Positions 9,206 to 18,828 of a DNA stretch of 45,444 nt are shown in pieces. The DNA is taken from NCBI GenBank assembly GCA_018267065.1, contig JAFDZG010000236.1, forward strand, positions 1-45,444, written 5' to 3'. Within the stretch, counting starts at the first letter, position 1. Each line of letters starts with the position of its first letter. The notes beneath the pieces are model-generated. The model saw only the letters and a list, made by a program, of their open reading frames with translations. It was not told where the DNA came from and searched no databases. This stretch comes from Bacteroidota bacterium. GTDB taxonomy: Bacteria > Bacteroidota > Bacteroidia > Flavobacteriales_F > PHOS-HE28. The position numbers were made by a program, and so were the translations under genes.

Positions 9206-10738
9206 ATGCAGATCCCTGGACTTGCCGCCACGATGCGGCAGCGACCTCTTTTTTGGCTGACCATCATTGCCCTGGTGCCCCGGCTGTTGGCAACGGTCTT
9301 CTCCGGTGGATACTACGCACAGGACGATCACTTCCTGGTGATCGAGGCAGCACAGAGCTGGGTGGACGGCTTTGACTACAACGATTGGCTCCCATGGAAC
9401 CAGGGCGCAAACCCGGTGCCCACGGGGCACATGATGCTCTATCCCGGGTTCCACTTCCTGCTATTCAAGCTTTGCGCGTGGTTGGGCTTCACCAGCCCGG
9501 TTGGCAAAATGGTGCTTGTGCGGCTGCTGCACGCGCTGTGGAGCTTGATCGTGGTGCGCACCGGTTACCGGATCGCGCTGCGCTTGTCCAACCCGGATGT
9601 GGCCTGGCGCTGCGGCTTGTTCCTGGCCTTGTTCTTCTTCATGCCCTTCCTTTCCGTGCGCAACCTGGTGGAAATGGTGGCCCTTCCGCCGTTGATGCTC
9701 TGCGCCTGGTGGTTGGTGCGCGATGGGGACCGCCCTGCCGCAAAAGCAGTGTTCGTAGCCGGGCTCTTCGCCGGGCTGGCCATCGACCTGCGGTTCCAAA
9801 CTGCATTTTTCGGCTGTGGTGCAGGCTTGGCTCTGCTGTTGCGCAAGGATGTGCGCGGCGCACTGTTGTTCGGTTGCGGCATGTTGGTGCCCGTGGTACT
9901 GGTGCAAGCCGGCATTGACCTCTTCATCTGGGGCAGGCCGTTTGCGGAAATGACCGAATACGTGCGCTACAACCTGGCCAACTCCACCACCTACTTCGAC
10001 CAACCGTGGTACAACTACCTCCTGGTGCTCGGAGGGATCTTCATTCCCCCGTTCTCCCTTGCGGTGATGTTCGGGTTCTTCAAACGGCCCAAGCCCTTGC
10101 TGGTCTGGCTTCCGGTGTTCAGCTTCCTCTTCTTCCATTCCATCTTTCCGAACAAACAGGAGCGCTTCATCCTCACCATTGTGCCGCTGGTGCTGGTGCT
10201 GGGCTACACGGCCTGGGAGGCGTTCCGGGAACGCAGCCGGTGGTGGCAACGCCACCAAGGCCTGTGGCGCGGCGTGCTGTTTTGGACATGGGGGTTGAAC
10301 ATCCTGCTGCTTGTCCCCCTGTGCTTCAGCTTCAGCAAACGCGAGCGCGTGGAAGCCATGCTGATGTTGCGGGACCGGCAGGTAAAAGGCTTGATCATTG
10401 AGGACACCGTGGATAAAGACCCGCCGATGCTGCCGCTTTTCTACCTGGGCCAATGGCACATCACCCAGCAAGTCCTTACGGATCCTTCCGTGGACATCCG
10501 CGCCCTTGCTGCCCAGCCAGCCCCGGCGCAACGTGCCAACGTGGCCCTTTTCATCGGCACGGACAGTCTTGCCGGTCGCGTGGGGCGCATGCAAGCAGCC
10601 TTGGGTCCCATGCAATTGATCGGTACGGCCGAACCGGGATTATTGGACCGCGTAATGCACTGGCTGAACCCCGTGAACCGCAACGTGGCGATCACCGCGT
10701 ATGCAATTGATCCAGGCTCCAATTCCGCCAGCCGGTAA
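9206..10738 (+). CDS. GT22-like (Alg9/PIG-B type) mannosyltransferase, membrane-bound
   Basis: 510 residues with nine or ten membrane segments. The first extracytoplasmic loop has YYAQDDHF with D40 and D41, the acidic pair used by GT-C enzymes. Residues 311-321 read HSIFPNKQERF, which closely follows the H-K-E-x-R-F signature of GT22 mannosyltransferases (Alg9, Alg12, PIG-B, PIG-M relatives). The soluble-looking C-terminal part from about 400 is probably periplasmic. The expected donor is a polyprenyl-phosphate mannose, the acceptor a lipid-linked glycan; both are inference. It lies 19 bp upstream of the TerC gene and could be co-transcribed with it. Confidence 0.78.
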   Translation: MQIPGLAATMRQRPLFWLTIIALVPRLLATVFSGGYYAQDDHFLVIEAAQSWVDGFDYNDWLPWNQGANPVPTGHMMLYPGFHFLLFKLCAWLGFTSPVGKMVLVRLLHALWSLIVVRTGYRIALRLSNPDVAWRCGLFLALFFFMPFLSVRNLVEMVALPPLMLCAWWLVRDGDRPAAKAVFVAGLFAGLAIDLRFQTAFFGCGAGLALLLRKDVRGALLFGCGMLVPVVLVQAGIDLFIWGRPFAEMTEYVRYNLANSTTYFDQPWYNYLLVLGGIFIPPFSLAVMFGFFKRPKPLLVWLPVFSFLFFHSIFPNKQERFILTIVPLVLVLGYTAWEAFRERSRWWQRHQGLWRGVLFWTWGLNILLLVPLCFSFSKRERVEAMLMLRDRQVKGLIIEDTVDKDPPMLPLFYLGQWHITQQVLTDPSVDIRALAAQPAPAQRANVALFIGTDSLAGRVGRMQAALGPMQLIGTAEPGLLDRVMHWLNPVNRNVAITAYAIDPGSNSASR

Positions 10739-10757
10739 TTTCGCGGCCCCTTGCATC

Positions 10758-11528
10758 ATGATCCCGCTAGAACAATTGGATTTCTCCGTATTCCTGACCT
10801 CCCATGGTTGGGTGCAACTACTGACGCTGACCGCACTGGAGATCGTGCTGGGCATCGACAACATTGTGATGATCAGCATCCTGAGCGGTGAATTGCCCCA
10901 TGCGCGCCAGGCGCGGGCCCGTCGCCTCGGCCTGGCTTTCGCACTGATCACCCGGATCCTGCTGCTGCTTACGCTGAGCTGGATCATGCACCTGGTGCAC
11001 CCCTTGTTCCAAATCGGCTCCCTGGCGATCACCGGAAAGGACCTGGTGTTGATCACCGGCGGCTTGTTCCTGATCTGGAAAGCATCCATCGAGATCTGGC
11101 ACAAAGTGGAATTCATCAAGGAGAAGGAAGGCCACGCCCGTGTGCGTTCCTCCGTGGGCATGGTGGTCTTTCAGATCGTGCTGATGGACATCGTGTTCTC
11201 GCTGGATTCCGTGATCACCGCCGTGGGCATGAGCAACGAGCTGCTCATCATGGTGCTGGCGGTGGTGATCGCGGTGATCATCATGCTGGTGGCGGCCGAA
11301 TTGATCAGCGACTTCGTGAACACGCATGCCACCGTGAAAGTGCTTGCACTGGTGTTCCTGGCCATGGTGGGCATTGTACTGCTGCTGGACGGTTTCGGCC
11401 TCCACATCGATAAGAACTACCTGTACGCTGCCATGGGCTTCTGCGTGCTGGTGGAACTCCTGAACCTGCGCATGCGCAAGAATGCAAAGCGCTTGGGCAA
11501 GGACGAAGACCAGGCCTTAGGGCAATGA
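10758..11528 (+). CDS. TerC-family integral membrane protein
   Basis: 256 residues with seven or so membrane helices. Family motifs with intramembrane acidic residues are present: ALEIVLGIDNIVMISIL near the N-terminus and VLMDIVFSLDSVITAVGM at mid-length, plus the DGFGLHIDKNYLYAAMGF ending typical of TerC/Alx/YoaE proteins. These are linked to metal ion (manganese, calcium) export or tellurium resistance; the ion here is unknown. The open frame runs from 10701, inside the upstream gene; I start at ATG 10758, where homology begins. The last 12 bp overlap the convergent protease gene. Confidence 0.93.
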   Translation: MIPLEQLDFSVFLTSHGWVQLLTLTALEIVLGIDNIVMISILSGELPHARQARARRLGLAFALITRILLLLTLSWIMHLVHPLFQIGSLAITGKDLVLITGGLFLIWKASIEIWHKVEFIKEKEGHARVRSSVGMVVFQIVLMDIVFSLDSVITAVGMSNELLIMVLAVVIAVIIMLVAAELISDFVNTHATVKVLALVFLAMVGIVLLLDGFGLHIDKNYLYAAMGFCVLVELLNLRMRKNAKRLGKDEDQALGQ

Positions 11529-13598
11529 ATCGGTGACCACCCCGGTGGGCAAATTGCCCGTTGTGGTCAGGATCATGTCGCGGTCATTGAGCGCACCGGT
11601 GTATTTCACCACTCCATCCATGTTGAAGTCCTCCGCGGCATAACCGCTGTACACCGCCGTGGGGGCCGGATCATTGATCTTTACCAGCACCGGGTCCCGG
11701 TCATTGTTCACGCCGGTATAAGACACGGACCCGTTGAAATTGGCATCACCGGCCCACAGGCACCTGGTTGTTCCCACCAACTTGGTGGAAACCGTGCCGC
11801 CTGCCAAAGCCACGCTCGCGTTGGTAAAGTCCTTCAAAGTTGCCGTTGCCGACAGCGGGATCGCCGCCGCTGTCATGACCCCCAAATGGTTCCTGTGCCG
11901 AACGGCTACATAGTAGTTGTCGGCTGGCATTCCCTGGAATTCCACATCACTGATCCCGTCTTCATCCACAATGGTTCCATTGCGGCGCAGCAAGGCGGAA
12001 TGGGTGGCCAACACCACTGCCGGATTGTTCTTATTGCGCAATTCCACCACCACCCAATCCACCACGCGGTCCGCGCCTGTTACTGCAAGCACGTCCGCAG
12101 TGGTGCTTTCTCCGCCGCCAAGGCCATGATGGACATACCCCATGGCCGTGTATGGTTCACTGAGCGGCACAAGATCGCTGTCGTTCAGCCCGGAAGCCAT
12201 CATCCCGGTGGATTGCACGAAAGGGCCCGCAAGCATCACCTTAAGTTTCACCGCCACGATGGGCGGCGCTCCATTCGGGTCGTAGCCGTCCAGTGCCACG
12301 GTGTTGTTCGCCGGGTCCAGCCAATCCCGCAACCGCGAAGCCGGCCCCGTGCCGCTATCCCAGTTCTCGCTGAACTTGGCGGCAAAGCTGGGTTCCGTGG
12401 TTGCCGTGGCGCAGGTCTGTTCCCCGCCAATGATGTGGCCCACCACGCGCTTGTTCTGGTCAAACAAGGGCGCACCGCTGGCACCAGCCTCAAGGATCCC
12501 GCTGTACCAATAGGTTTGCCAGCAGGGGATCTGCGCCACATCGATGGTGGTGGAAGTGGCGGGGGTGTTGTAGAAGGAGATCTTCTTCACGTCCGCCTGC
12601 GGGTTGAGGATGGAGGCACCGCTCTGCGGCGGGGTTCCACTGTGGTCCCAGCCGGCATAGTAGGCACCGAAGGAGGGCGGCGGCGGGTCATTGATCTCCA
12701 TCAGGCAGAAATCACCGGGGTACAGCACGGCCCTGCGCACGCAGCCCGAGAGGGTCTGGGCGGTTTGGCCCGTATCGCCAATGCAGGTGGGGCTCTGGTA
12801 GTTGAAATAGAAGATCCATTGGTCCTCCGTGGGTTGCCAGCAGTGGTTGGCGATCAGTACGTACGGTGTTCCGTCCTGTAGCGTATTGTTGAGCAATGTC
12901 CCGTCACATCCGCGCCCGTCGGGCATCATGAACCAAAGAGTGGCATGGTTCTGGTCCTGCCAATCCGCGGCAATGGGGCAGGCCACGTTGTTATGGCAAG
13001 GCGCGCTTTGGTAGCCTGGATCAATGTCCCGCTGGGCCGCCGCGCCTTGTCGGAACATGTCGCGCCAAGCATGCGTGATGGACGATACGTGCAGGACGGC
13101 ACCACCGGCCCCGGCAGGTTGCTGGTATTCCACCATGACCTCGTCGCCCGGCAGGAATGCCGTGGCAAAGCGGCCACTGGGTTGCTCGTTGGCTTGGGTA
13201 AAGCCACCGAGGAAGGTGCTGTGCGCAGCATCGTAAAGAAAAACGCGCCCCCCCGGCGGCAGGTGGAACGCGCTGAACTGCACGCTCATCATCACCGCAC
13301 CGGTGCTTTTCAATCGGAAGCGGCACACGTTGCCGCCTCCGGCCATGGAGCTCCATTGGCCCGCGGCCAGTATGTCCGCAGCCATGGCCCGCTGCACGCC
13401 GAAGCGAACGCCTCCCGGCGCTCCCACCGTATCGGCCGCTGCCGTGGCGGCAGCCGGGTCCACGGGGCCGAGCTCCATGACGGGAGGGGCAGCCAACGCA
13501 TGTGCCGCAATACCCCAATCCACCGGATTGCCGCCATGCGGCAATTGGGCCTGGGCACCAAGGGCGGCCAATGCAAATGGAAGGACCAAGGATCTCAT
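11517..13598 (-). CDS. Secreted lysyl-endopeptidase-like serine protease with C-terminal dockerin-like repeats
   Basis: 693 residues. Signal peptide (1-18, AQA-QL), a long N-terminal prodomain-like region, then an S1-fold protease: H252 in LIANHC, D296 in YPGDFCLMEIN and S374 in EAGASGAPLF form the triad, with many cysteines as in Achromobacter lysyl endopeptidase. At about 613-675 two copies of an Asp-rich module occur: DANFNGSVSYTGVNNDRD and DFNMDGVVKYTGALNDRD. Each has the D-x-N-x-D/N-G-x-V pattern of dockerin/EF-hand calcium loops. This type of tail is where Bacteroidota secreted proteins often carry anchoring or secretion-related domains, but I do not recognise a standard T9SS tail. It lies 48 bp downstream of the PD40-OmpA gene on the same strand. 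Confidence 0.82.
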   Translation of the reverse strand: MRSLVLPFALAALGAQAQLPHGGNPVDWGIAAHALAAPPVMELGPVDPAAATAAADTVGAPGGVRFGVQRAMAADILAAGQWSSMAGGGNVCRFRLKSTGAVMMSVQFSAFHLPPGGRVFLYDAAHSTFLGGFTQANEQPSGRFATAFLPGDEVMVEYQQPAGAGGAVLHVSSITHAWRDMFRQGAAAQRDIDPGYQSAPCHNNVACPIAADWQDQNHATLWFMMPDGRGCDGTLLNNTLQDGTPYVLIANHCWQPTEDQWIFYFNYQSPTCIGDTGQTAQTLSGCVRRAVLYPGDFCLMEINDPPPPSFGAYYAGWDHSGTPPQSGASILNPQADVKKISFYNTPATSTTIDVAQIPCWQTYWYSGILEAGASGAPLFDQNKRVVGHIIGGEQTCATATTEPSFAAKFSENWDSGTGPASRLRDWLDPANNTVALDGYDPNGAPPIVAVKLKVMLAGPFVQSTGMMASGLNDSDLVPLSEPYTAMGYVHHGLGGGESTTADVLAVTGADRVVDWVVVELRNKNNPAVVLATHSALLRRNGTIVDEDGISDVEFQGMPADNYYVAVRHRNHLGVMTAAAIPLSATATLKDFTNASVALAGGTVSTKLVGTTRCLWAGDANFNGSVSYTGVNNDRDPVLVKINDPAPTAVYSGYAAEDFNMDGVVKYTGALNDRDMILTTTGNLPTGVVTDSLP

Positions 13599-13646
13599 CT
13601 TGGGGAAATCTTGATGAAAGATAAGGCCATTGCCCGCCGTAACCGA

Positions 13647-15710
13647 TCACCGCCCGGTGATCACGAACGTGGTGCGGCGGTTGTTCGCACGGCCTTCTTC
13701 GGTGGCATTTGAGCTAATGGGGACGGTGGCCCCGTATCCCTTGCCCGTAAGCCGGGCGGCACTGATGCCATGTGCAGTGAGGTAATTCGCAACGGTCATG
13801 GCCCTGTTGCGGCTCAAGGCCATGTTATCGTCCGCCCCGCCCACATTGTCCGTGTGGCCCTGAACCTCGATGCGTACCGTGCGGTTCTCCTTCAGGAAAT
13901 TGATCAGCTCGTCAAGTATGTATCGGCTGGCCCCGGTGATCTCCGCGCTGTTGGTGGCATACTTGATGTCATTGACCCGGTAGCTCTTGCCCACTTCGAT
14001 CTTCTCCAATTTCATGTCCACGTCGGCCACGCCGCCCCGGACCGTGTCTTCCAGGCTGAATGAGCGGCTGTCGAACACATGGTCGGCCTTTTTCACGGTG
14101 ACAATGACATCCGACCCGGCCTTGAGCTTTACCACGGCGGCATAGTGCCCGTCCGCTGGATCCACCTTGAGCACTTCCGTTTTCCGCGTGTCCATGTACG
14201 TGATCGATACGGATGCATCCTTTACGGCCTTTCCGGATTCATCCTTCACCTCACCTTTTACGATCATGATGTTCTCGGGGCGCGCATCCTTGGGCAGCGG
14301 GATGCCATAGATGTCCAACCCGCCCACGCCGTGGAACCGGTTGCTGGCGAAGTACGCCGTATGGCCGTCCGCGCTTACCACAAGTCCGTGCTCATCCTGC
14401 GGCGTATTGATGGGGTTGCCCAAGTTCTTCGGCTGCGACCAGGTGCCGTTGTCGTTCAATCGGCTGTAGAAAATGTCGTAGCCGCCGATGCCCCGGTGCC
14501 CGCGCCGCATGTCCTCGTTGCCGTTCTCATCCCGCGGGGGCCTGGCCGCGAAGTAGAGCGTATGGCTGTCGCTGTGCATGAACGGTGCCTTTTCATCCCC
14601 GGCCGTATTTACCGGTGCCGGAAGCGGTTCGGCTTGGCTCCACTGGCCTTTGTCATCGCGCGTGCTGGTATAGATATCGGTTCCTTTGCTGCCCGGCCTT
14701 ACCGTGGCGAAATACAGGGTGCGGCCGTCCGAGCTGAGCGAGGGTTGGCTCTCCCAACCATCCGGCGTATTGATGGTTGGGCCCAGGTTTGTGAGCGGGC
14801 TCCACTCAAAGGTCTGCTTCCCCGTGCCCATGTCCATGCGCGTCTCGTAATGGGTGCGGAAGATGTCGCAGTTCTTGTATTCCTGCGATACCGGTGTGCA
14901 CACGGTGACAAAAAGCTCCTTGTTGTTCAGGCTTACCGTTACGCCGCCGTAGCTGGCGCCGTTGTTGAACGGTGACGGGAGCGGTTCCCCCTGGTCAAAG
15001 TTGGCCTTTACATCCGGCCGCCTTGCCTCGGTGAGTTCCTCCACCTCGCGCGGGAACCGATCGCCCATGGCCATGTGCTTGCTGAGCCGGGTGAAGAACA
15101 GCAGCTCGTTGTCCGGGGAGAACATGGGCAGGTATTCGTCCGCCGGGGTATTTACGCCCGCCAGCGGCACCGGGTCCAACGGCTTGTTGTCCTTGAAGAA
15201 ATCCGAGTAGAAGGCAAGTTCCGGAAGGATTTTTTCCACTTCTGCTTTTTCCTGGGCGTTCCGGCCGCCCAACTTGGCGGGATCACCGGTGGGGAAGTCA
15301 AGGAACTTCCGGAATGCCGAAGCCGCATCCGCATGCCGCTGCTGGGCATAGTAGATGTTGCCCAAATAGTAGTACGCATCGCTGTGGTAGTCCGGGCAAC
15401 GCTTCAGTAGGTCTTCGAGGTAACCCGCCGCAGTGGCAAAGCTGCCGGCACCGGCCTTGGCCCGTTGATAGGCACTTTCGCCCGTGCGGAAGAGGCATTC
15501 CGCACAATCCGGGTTGTCGTCCAGCAAGGCTTTCAACTTCTGGTGGCGTTCGGAAGCATTGCGCATGCCATCCGCCTCCGCAAGCCCCTTCAACAGCTGT
15601 TTGTCCACTGGCCTGTCGCAAGGCCCTGGTTCGTTGTCTTGGGCACCGGCCATGGGCACCATTGCAAACAAGGCCAACAACGCCGCCACTTGGCGCATCC
15701 GCAAGATCAT
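13647..15710 (-). CDS. PD40/TPR-OmpA envelope protein
   Basis: 687 residues from ATG 15710. Signal peptide (AMVPMAGAQ), a TPR-like N-terminal region to about 200 (YLEDLLKRCPDYHSDAYYYLGNIYYAQQ), a six-bladed-propeller-type set of PD40/WD40-like repeats (ELLFFTR, TLYFATVRPGSKGTDIY, TLYFAARP, TAYFASNR), a carboxypeptidase-like beta sandwich at about 500-580, and an OmpA domain at the end with EVQGHTDNVG and the NRRTTF arginine pair that bind peptidoglycan. Such proteins tether the outer membrane to the wall and in Bacteroidota often accompany PorP/SprF secretion genes, none of which is seen here. The frame opens with GTG at 15773; I prefer ATG 15710 because AGGAGG lies nine bases before it. ATG 15731 is the alternative. 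Confidence 0.88.
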   Translation of the reverse strand: MILRMRQVAALLALFAMVPMAGAQDNEPGPCDRPVDKQLLKGLAEADGMRNASERHQKLKALLDDNPDCAECLFRTGESAYQRAKAGAGSFATAAGYLEDLLKRCPDYHSDAYYYLGNIYYAQQRHADAASAFRKFLDFPTGDPAKLGGRNAQEKAEVEKILPELAFYSDFFKDNKPLDPVPLAGVNTPADEYLPMFSPDNELLFFTRLSKHMAMGDRFPREVEELTEARRPDVKANFDQGEPLPSPFNNGASYGGVTVSLNNKELFVTVCTPVSQEYKNCDIFRTHYETRMDMGTGKQTFEWSPLTNLGPTINTPDGWESQPSLSSDGRTLYFATVRPGSKGTDIYTSTRDDKGQWSQAEPLPAPVNTAGDEKAPFMHSDSHTLYFAARPPRDENGNEDMRRGHRGIGGYDIFYSRLNDNGTWSQPKNLGNPINTPQDEHGLVVSADGHTAYFASNRFHGVGGLDIYGIPLPKDARPENIMIVKGEVKDESGKAVKDASVSITYMDTRKTEVLKVDPADGHYAAVVKLKAGSDVIVTVKKADHVFDSRSFSLEDTVRGGVADVDMKLEKIEVGKSYRVNDIKYATNSAEITGASRYILDELINFLKENRTVRIEVQGHTDNVGGADDNMALSRNRAMTVANYLTAHGISAARLTGKGYGATVPISSNATEEGRANNRRTTFVITGR

Positions 15711-15769
15711 TTTCGCCTTTCCTCCTTTCATGCCGTCCCTTCCTGCACCGTGTGTTCGTCGAACACGGT

Positions 15770-18616
15770 TCACTTTACGGTAGTATTGGTGTTTTCCGCC
15801 CTTTGCACCATGGCATTGGCTTGGCTTTGGGCGGTGGCCACCAGGCCGTCCGCCCGCTTGTCCGCCTCGGCGATGAATTTGGTTTCCTGCGCGTCAGCGG
15901 CCTGCTTGGCCTTGTCGGCGGCCAGCTTGGCCGCAGCCTTGGCAAATGGATTGGCGGCTTGGTTCACCAGATCATCCGCGGCCTTGTAGGCTTGGGCCTT
16001 GGCATTGGCGGCTTCGCTGCGCGCCTTGGCCTTGATGTCATCCGCCTGTTTGCGGGCCTCCGCCACAAGGCGGTCGGCCTCGGCGCGCGCCTTGGCAATG
16101 GCATCGGCCTTCACCTTGTCAATTTGTTCGTTGAGCTGCTGCTTCACTTCCTCTTTCACCGTTTCCTTCAAGTTGCTTCCACCACCGGCAAACACCGGCT
16201 TCACCACGGGTTTTTCCACCGTGCCCGTGATCTTGGCGGTGAGGTCAAGTTCGGCGGGCAGCTTGGCCTCCGTTCCCAGCGACCGGTTCACCTGGCCCAA
16301 CAGGCCGCTCACCAATTGCCCGGCTTCAGCGCCGAACATGTCCGTAGGCACCTTGGTTTTTACGGTGTAGTCGATGGCTTGGTCCGCAAAGGCCGTGCTT
16401 CCCCCCACGTTGGCGCTGAGGCGATCGATCTTCACATTGAACGGCTTGGTGATCATTTTTCCATCCTGGATCTCGTAGCTGAAATCAACATCCTGGATCT
16501 TCGCCATGGCCAGTTGCGGCATCTTCAGCACATTGCTCATTTCCACCAGCGGCTTGAAGTCCTTGAGGGCAACGTTCTTGGTCTGCAACGTACCCTGGCC
16601 GGCCAAGGAGTTCATCACCGGGGCCATGGCTTGGTCAAGCACGCCTTTCAGCGCAAGGGTTGTGCTTAGGCGGCCCGTGCAGCTCTTGGCGATCGGTGCC
16701 ATCTTGCCCACCATGTCCATCTTGGCCACCAGTTGGGCTATGTCCACGTTGCCCACGTTGAGGTCCATGTTGAAAGCGGGCTTCGCCTTGTCTGCCGTAC
16801 TGTAGGTGCCGTCCATGCCGATGCGCCCATCAAACATGTTGAAGCCCATGCCGCGCAGGTCCACCTGCCGGTCATGCACGCGCAGGCTGCCCTTGGCATC
16901 GGTGAGCTTCATGTCATCATACAGCACTTCCTTCACGGCTGCGGCCATGGTGAAGTCCACGTTCTTGGGCACTTCGATCACGCTCATGGCCGCGGTATCC
17001 GCCTTGGGACTGTTGGCTGGCGCGGTGGAAGCGGACGGGGCCCCCATGAGCTCATTCAGGTCAAAGCGGTTGCTGGCCATGTTGAAGTTGCCCGTGAGCG
17101 TGCTGTCCTTCAGCCACCACTGCAGGTAATTGTCCAAGCGTCCGCTTGCCTTGATGTCGCTGCGGCCCACCTCCCCGGTAAAGTCGGCAAGGGCCAGGAA
17201 CCGGGGGCTGAAATCGAAGACCAGGTTGCTGATGCCCACGGCATAAGGCAGTGAATCGCTCTTGTAGTTCATGCCGCTCAGCGCCAGTTGGCCTTGTGCC
17301 TTGAACTTTTCATAGTGCTGCGCTTCCACATCGCTCATGCGGCCGGCCATCTGCACATCGGCCTTCACTTTGCCGCTTAGTTCGTTGCCTTTTGGCAGGG
17401 GCACCACGTTCTTCACGCTGGCCAGGTCGAGGCTGGCCTTTACCGCAGCATCCACATGGGGGTCGCTGATGGGCGTTTCCAGGTGCATGCGGGCCTCCAC
17501 CGGGTTGCCGGCCATGTTCAAGGCGAAGCGCCTCAGGTCCACCACCATGCCGTCCAAGTCTTTCCCTTGCGGGCTGCGGATGCTGCAGTCCACGAAGATG
17601 CCCTCCACACTGGCGGGCAGCGAGGGGTATTTGAAGCGGCCGTTGTCCACGTTGATGGTCACCCCGAAGCCGGGCATGGTGGTTTCGTTGTAGGTGCCTT
17701 TCACATAGCCGCTGAAGGCGGCCTTGCCCGTCATGTCCACGCCTTCCAGGTTGCTGGCAAAGGCTGCGGGCACCAACGAGAGCAGCGCGCCGATGTCGTT
17801 CTTCTTCATGTTCCACTTCAGGTCCATGTCGATATCATCCGCAGGCATGGCCAACCAGCCGTCCAAGCCCAGTTCCAGCCGGTTCACCTTGATGTCGTTG
17901 TCCTTGAAGGTGAACTTCATGTGCGGGATGTCCATGTCGATGTCGGCGGTGGCCTCGGCTTTCACGTTGCGCAGGTATTTGATCCCGTCGTATGCTATGG
18001 AAAGACTGTCCGCAACGGTCTTGGTGCGCAGGGTGAAGAGGTCCTGCGTGAAATCACCGCTGCCGGTGTGCTGCACACCCTTCAGTTCCATGACCATGGG
18101 CAGGCTCTCATCATCGTAAATGATATGGCCCTTGGAGATGCTGTACTGCTTTAAGGCGACATTGAACCGGGTGGAGGAGGTGTCCGCAGCCAGTTCCTGG
18201 TTGGTGCTGTCCGCCTTGGCAATGTCCCAGTTGGCCCGGCCGTCCTTGAGGACTTTCACATGGATGTCCGGCCTTTCCAACGTTACGCGTTGGATCTGGA
18301 TCCGGTCGCTGAGGAGGCTCATGAGGCCGATGGTGACCTGCACATCGCCGATATCGGCCAGGCAAATGCCCTCGAAGGGAGCCTTGTTGCACACCCGTAC
18401 GTTTTTCACCTCCACGCTGGCATTGGGGAAGCTTCGCAGGATGCTGATTTCCCAATCCCCCCACTCCACCGAGGCATTGAGGTTTGCGTTCACCTGTTCC
18501 TTCACGGCAGCCTCGATCTTGTCGCTGTACAAAACGGGCACCAGTATTGCTGCGGCAAGGAGCAATACGATGAGGACAACCAGCGTGAGCAGGATGCGTT
18601 TGGACCACTTCGCCAT
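15770..18616 (-). CDS. AsmA-family protein with alanine-rich coiled-coil tail
   Basis: 948 residues. An N-terminal membrane anchor (residues 6-30) is followed by AsmA-like sequence: SVEWGDWEISILRSFPNASVEVKNVRV, LERPDIHVKVLKDGRANWDIAK, and long repetitive beta-strand regions typical of AsmA/TamB-like bridge proteins in the periplasm, thought to carry phospholipids to the outer membrane. Near 700-800 is the AsmA C-terminal region (DFKPLVEMSNVLKMPQLAMAKIQDVDFSYEIQDG). From about 815 to the end the protein is a hydrophilic, Ala/Lys/Asp-rich helix that would form a coiled coil; this tail is unusual in the family. It is upstream of the PD40-OmpA gene, with a gap of about 60 bp, so these two probably form one unit. 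Confidence 0.88.
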   Translation of the reverse strand: MAKWSKRILLTLVVLIVLLLAAAILVPVLYSDKIEAAVKEQVNANLNASVEWGDWEISILRSFPNASVEVKNVRVCNKAPFEGICLADIGDVQVTIGLMSLLSDRIQIQRVTLERPDIHVKVLKDGRANWDIAKADSTNQELAADTSSTRFNVALKQYSISKGHIIYDDESLPMVMELKGVQHTGSGDFTQDLFTLRTKTVADSLSIAYDGIKYLRNVKAEATADIDMDIPHMKFTFKDNDIKVNRLELGLDGWLAMPADDIDMDLKWNMKKNDIGALLSLVPAAFASNLEGVDMTGKAAFSGYVKGTYNETTMPGFGVTINVDNGRFKYPSLPASVEGIFVDCSIRSPQGKDLDGMVVDLRRFALNMAGNPVEARMHLETPISDPHVDAAVKASLDLASVKNVVPLPKGNELSGKVKADVQMAGRMSDVEAQHYEKFKAQGQLALSGMNYKSDSLPYAVGISNLVFDFSPRFLALADFTGEVGRSDIKASGRLDNYLQWWLKDSTLTGNFNMASNRFDLNELMGAPSASTAPANSPKADTAAMSVIEVPKNVDFTMAAAVKEVLYDDMKLTDAKGSLRVHDRQVDLRGMGFNMFDGRIGMDGTYSTADKAKPAFNMDLNVGNVDIAQLVAKMDMVGKMAPIAKSCTGRLSTTLALKGVLDQAMAPVMNSLAGQGTLQTKNVALKDFKPLVEMSNVLKMPQLAMAKIQDVDFSYEIQDGKMITKPFNVKIDRLSANVGGSTAFADQAIDYTVKTKVPTDMFGAEAGQLVSGLLGQVNRSLGTEAKLPAELDLTAKITGTVEKPVVKPVFAGGGSNLKETVKEEVKQQLNEQIDKVKADAIAKARAEADRLVAEARKQADDIKAKARSEAANAKAQAYKAADDLVNQAANPFAKAAAKLAADKAKQAADAQETKFIAEADKRADGLVATAQSQANAMVQRAENTNTTVK

Positions 18617-18828
18617 GTTATGTGCAGTCAGTTCAGGTTATTGTACCGGGATCATGTTCGTGCGGCAACGGCAAGAATGATGCCTTGTTGCCCATGTACC
18701 GCAAAGATCATGCGCAGCTGCGCTCCTGCCCGAATTTTGCCAGCTTTTCACGGAGTGTTGCACGTTGAAAACACCATGCTGCACTGCCCCGTTGCGGGGC
18801 GGGCCGTTCCCAAACCTTGCGAGGCGGC

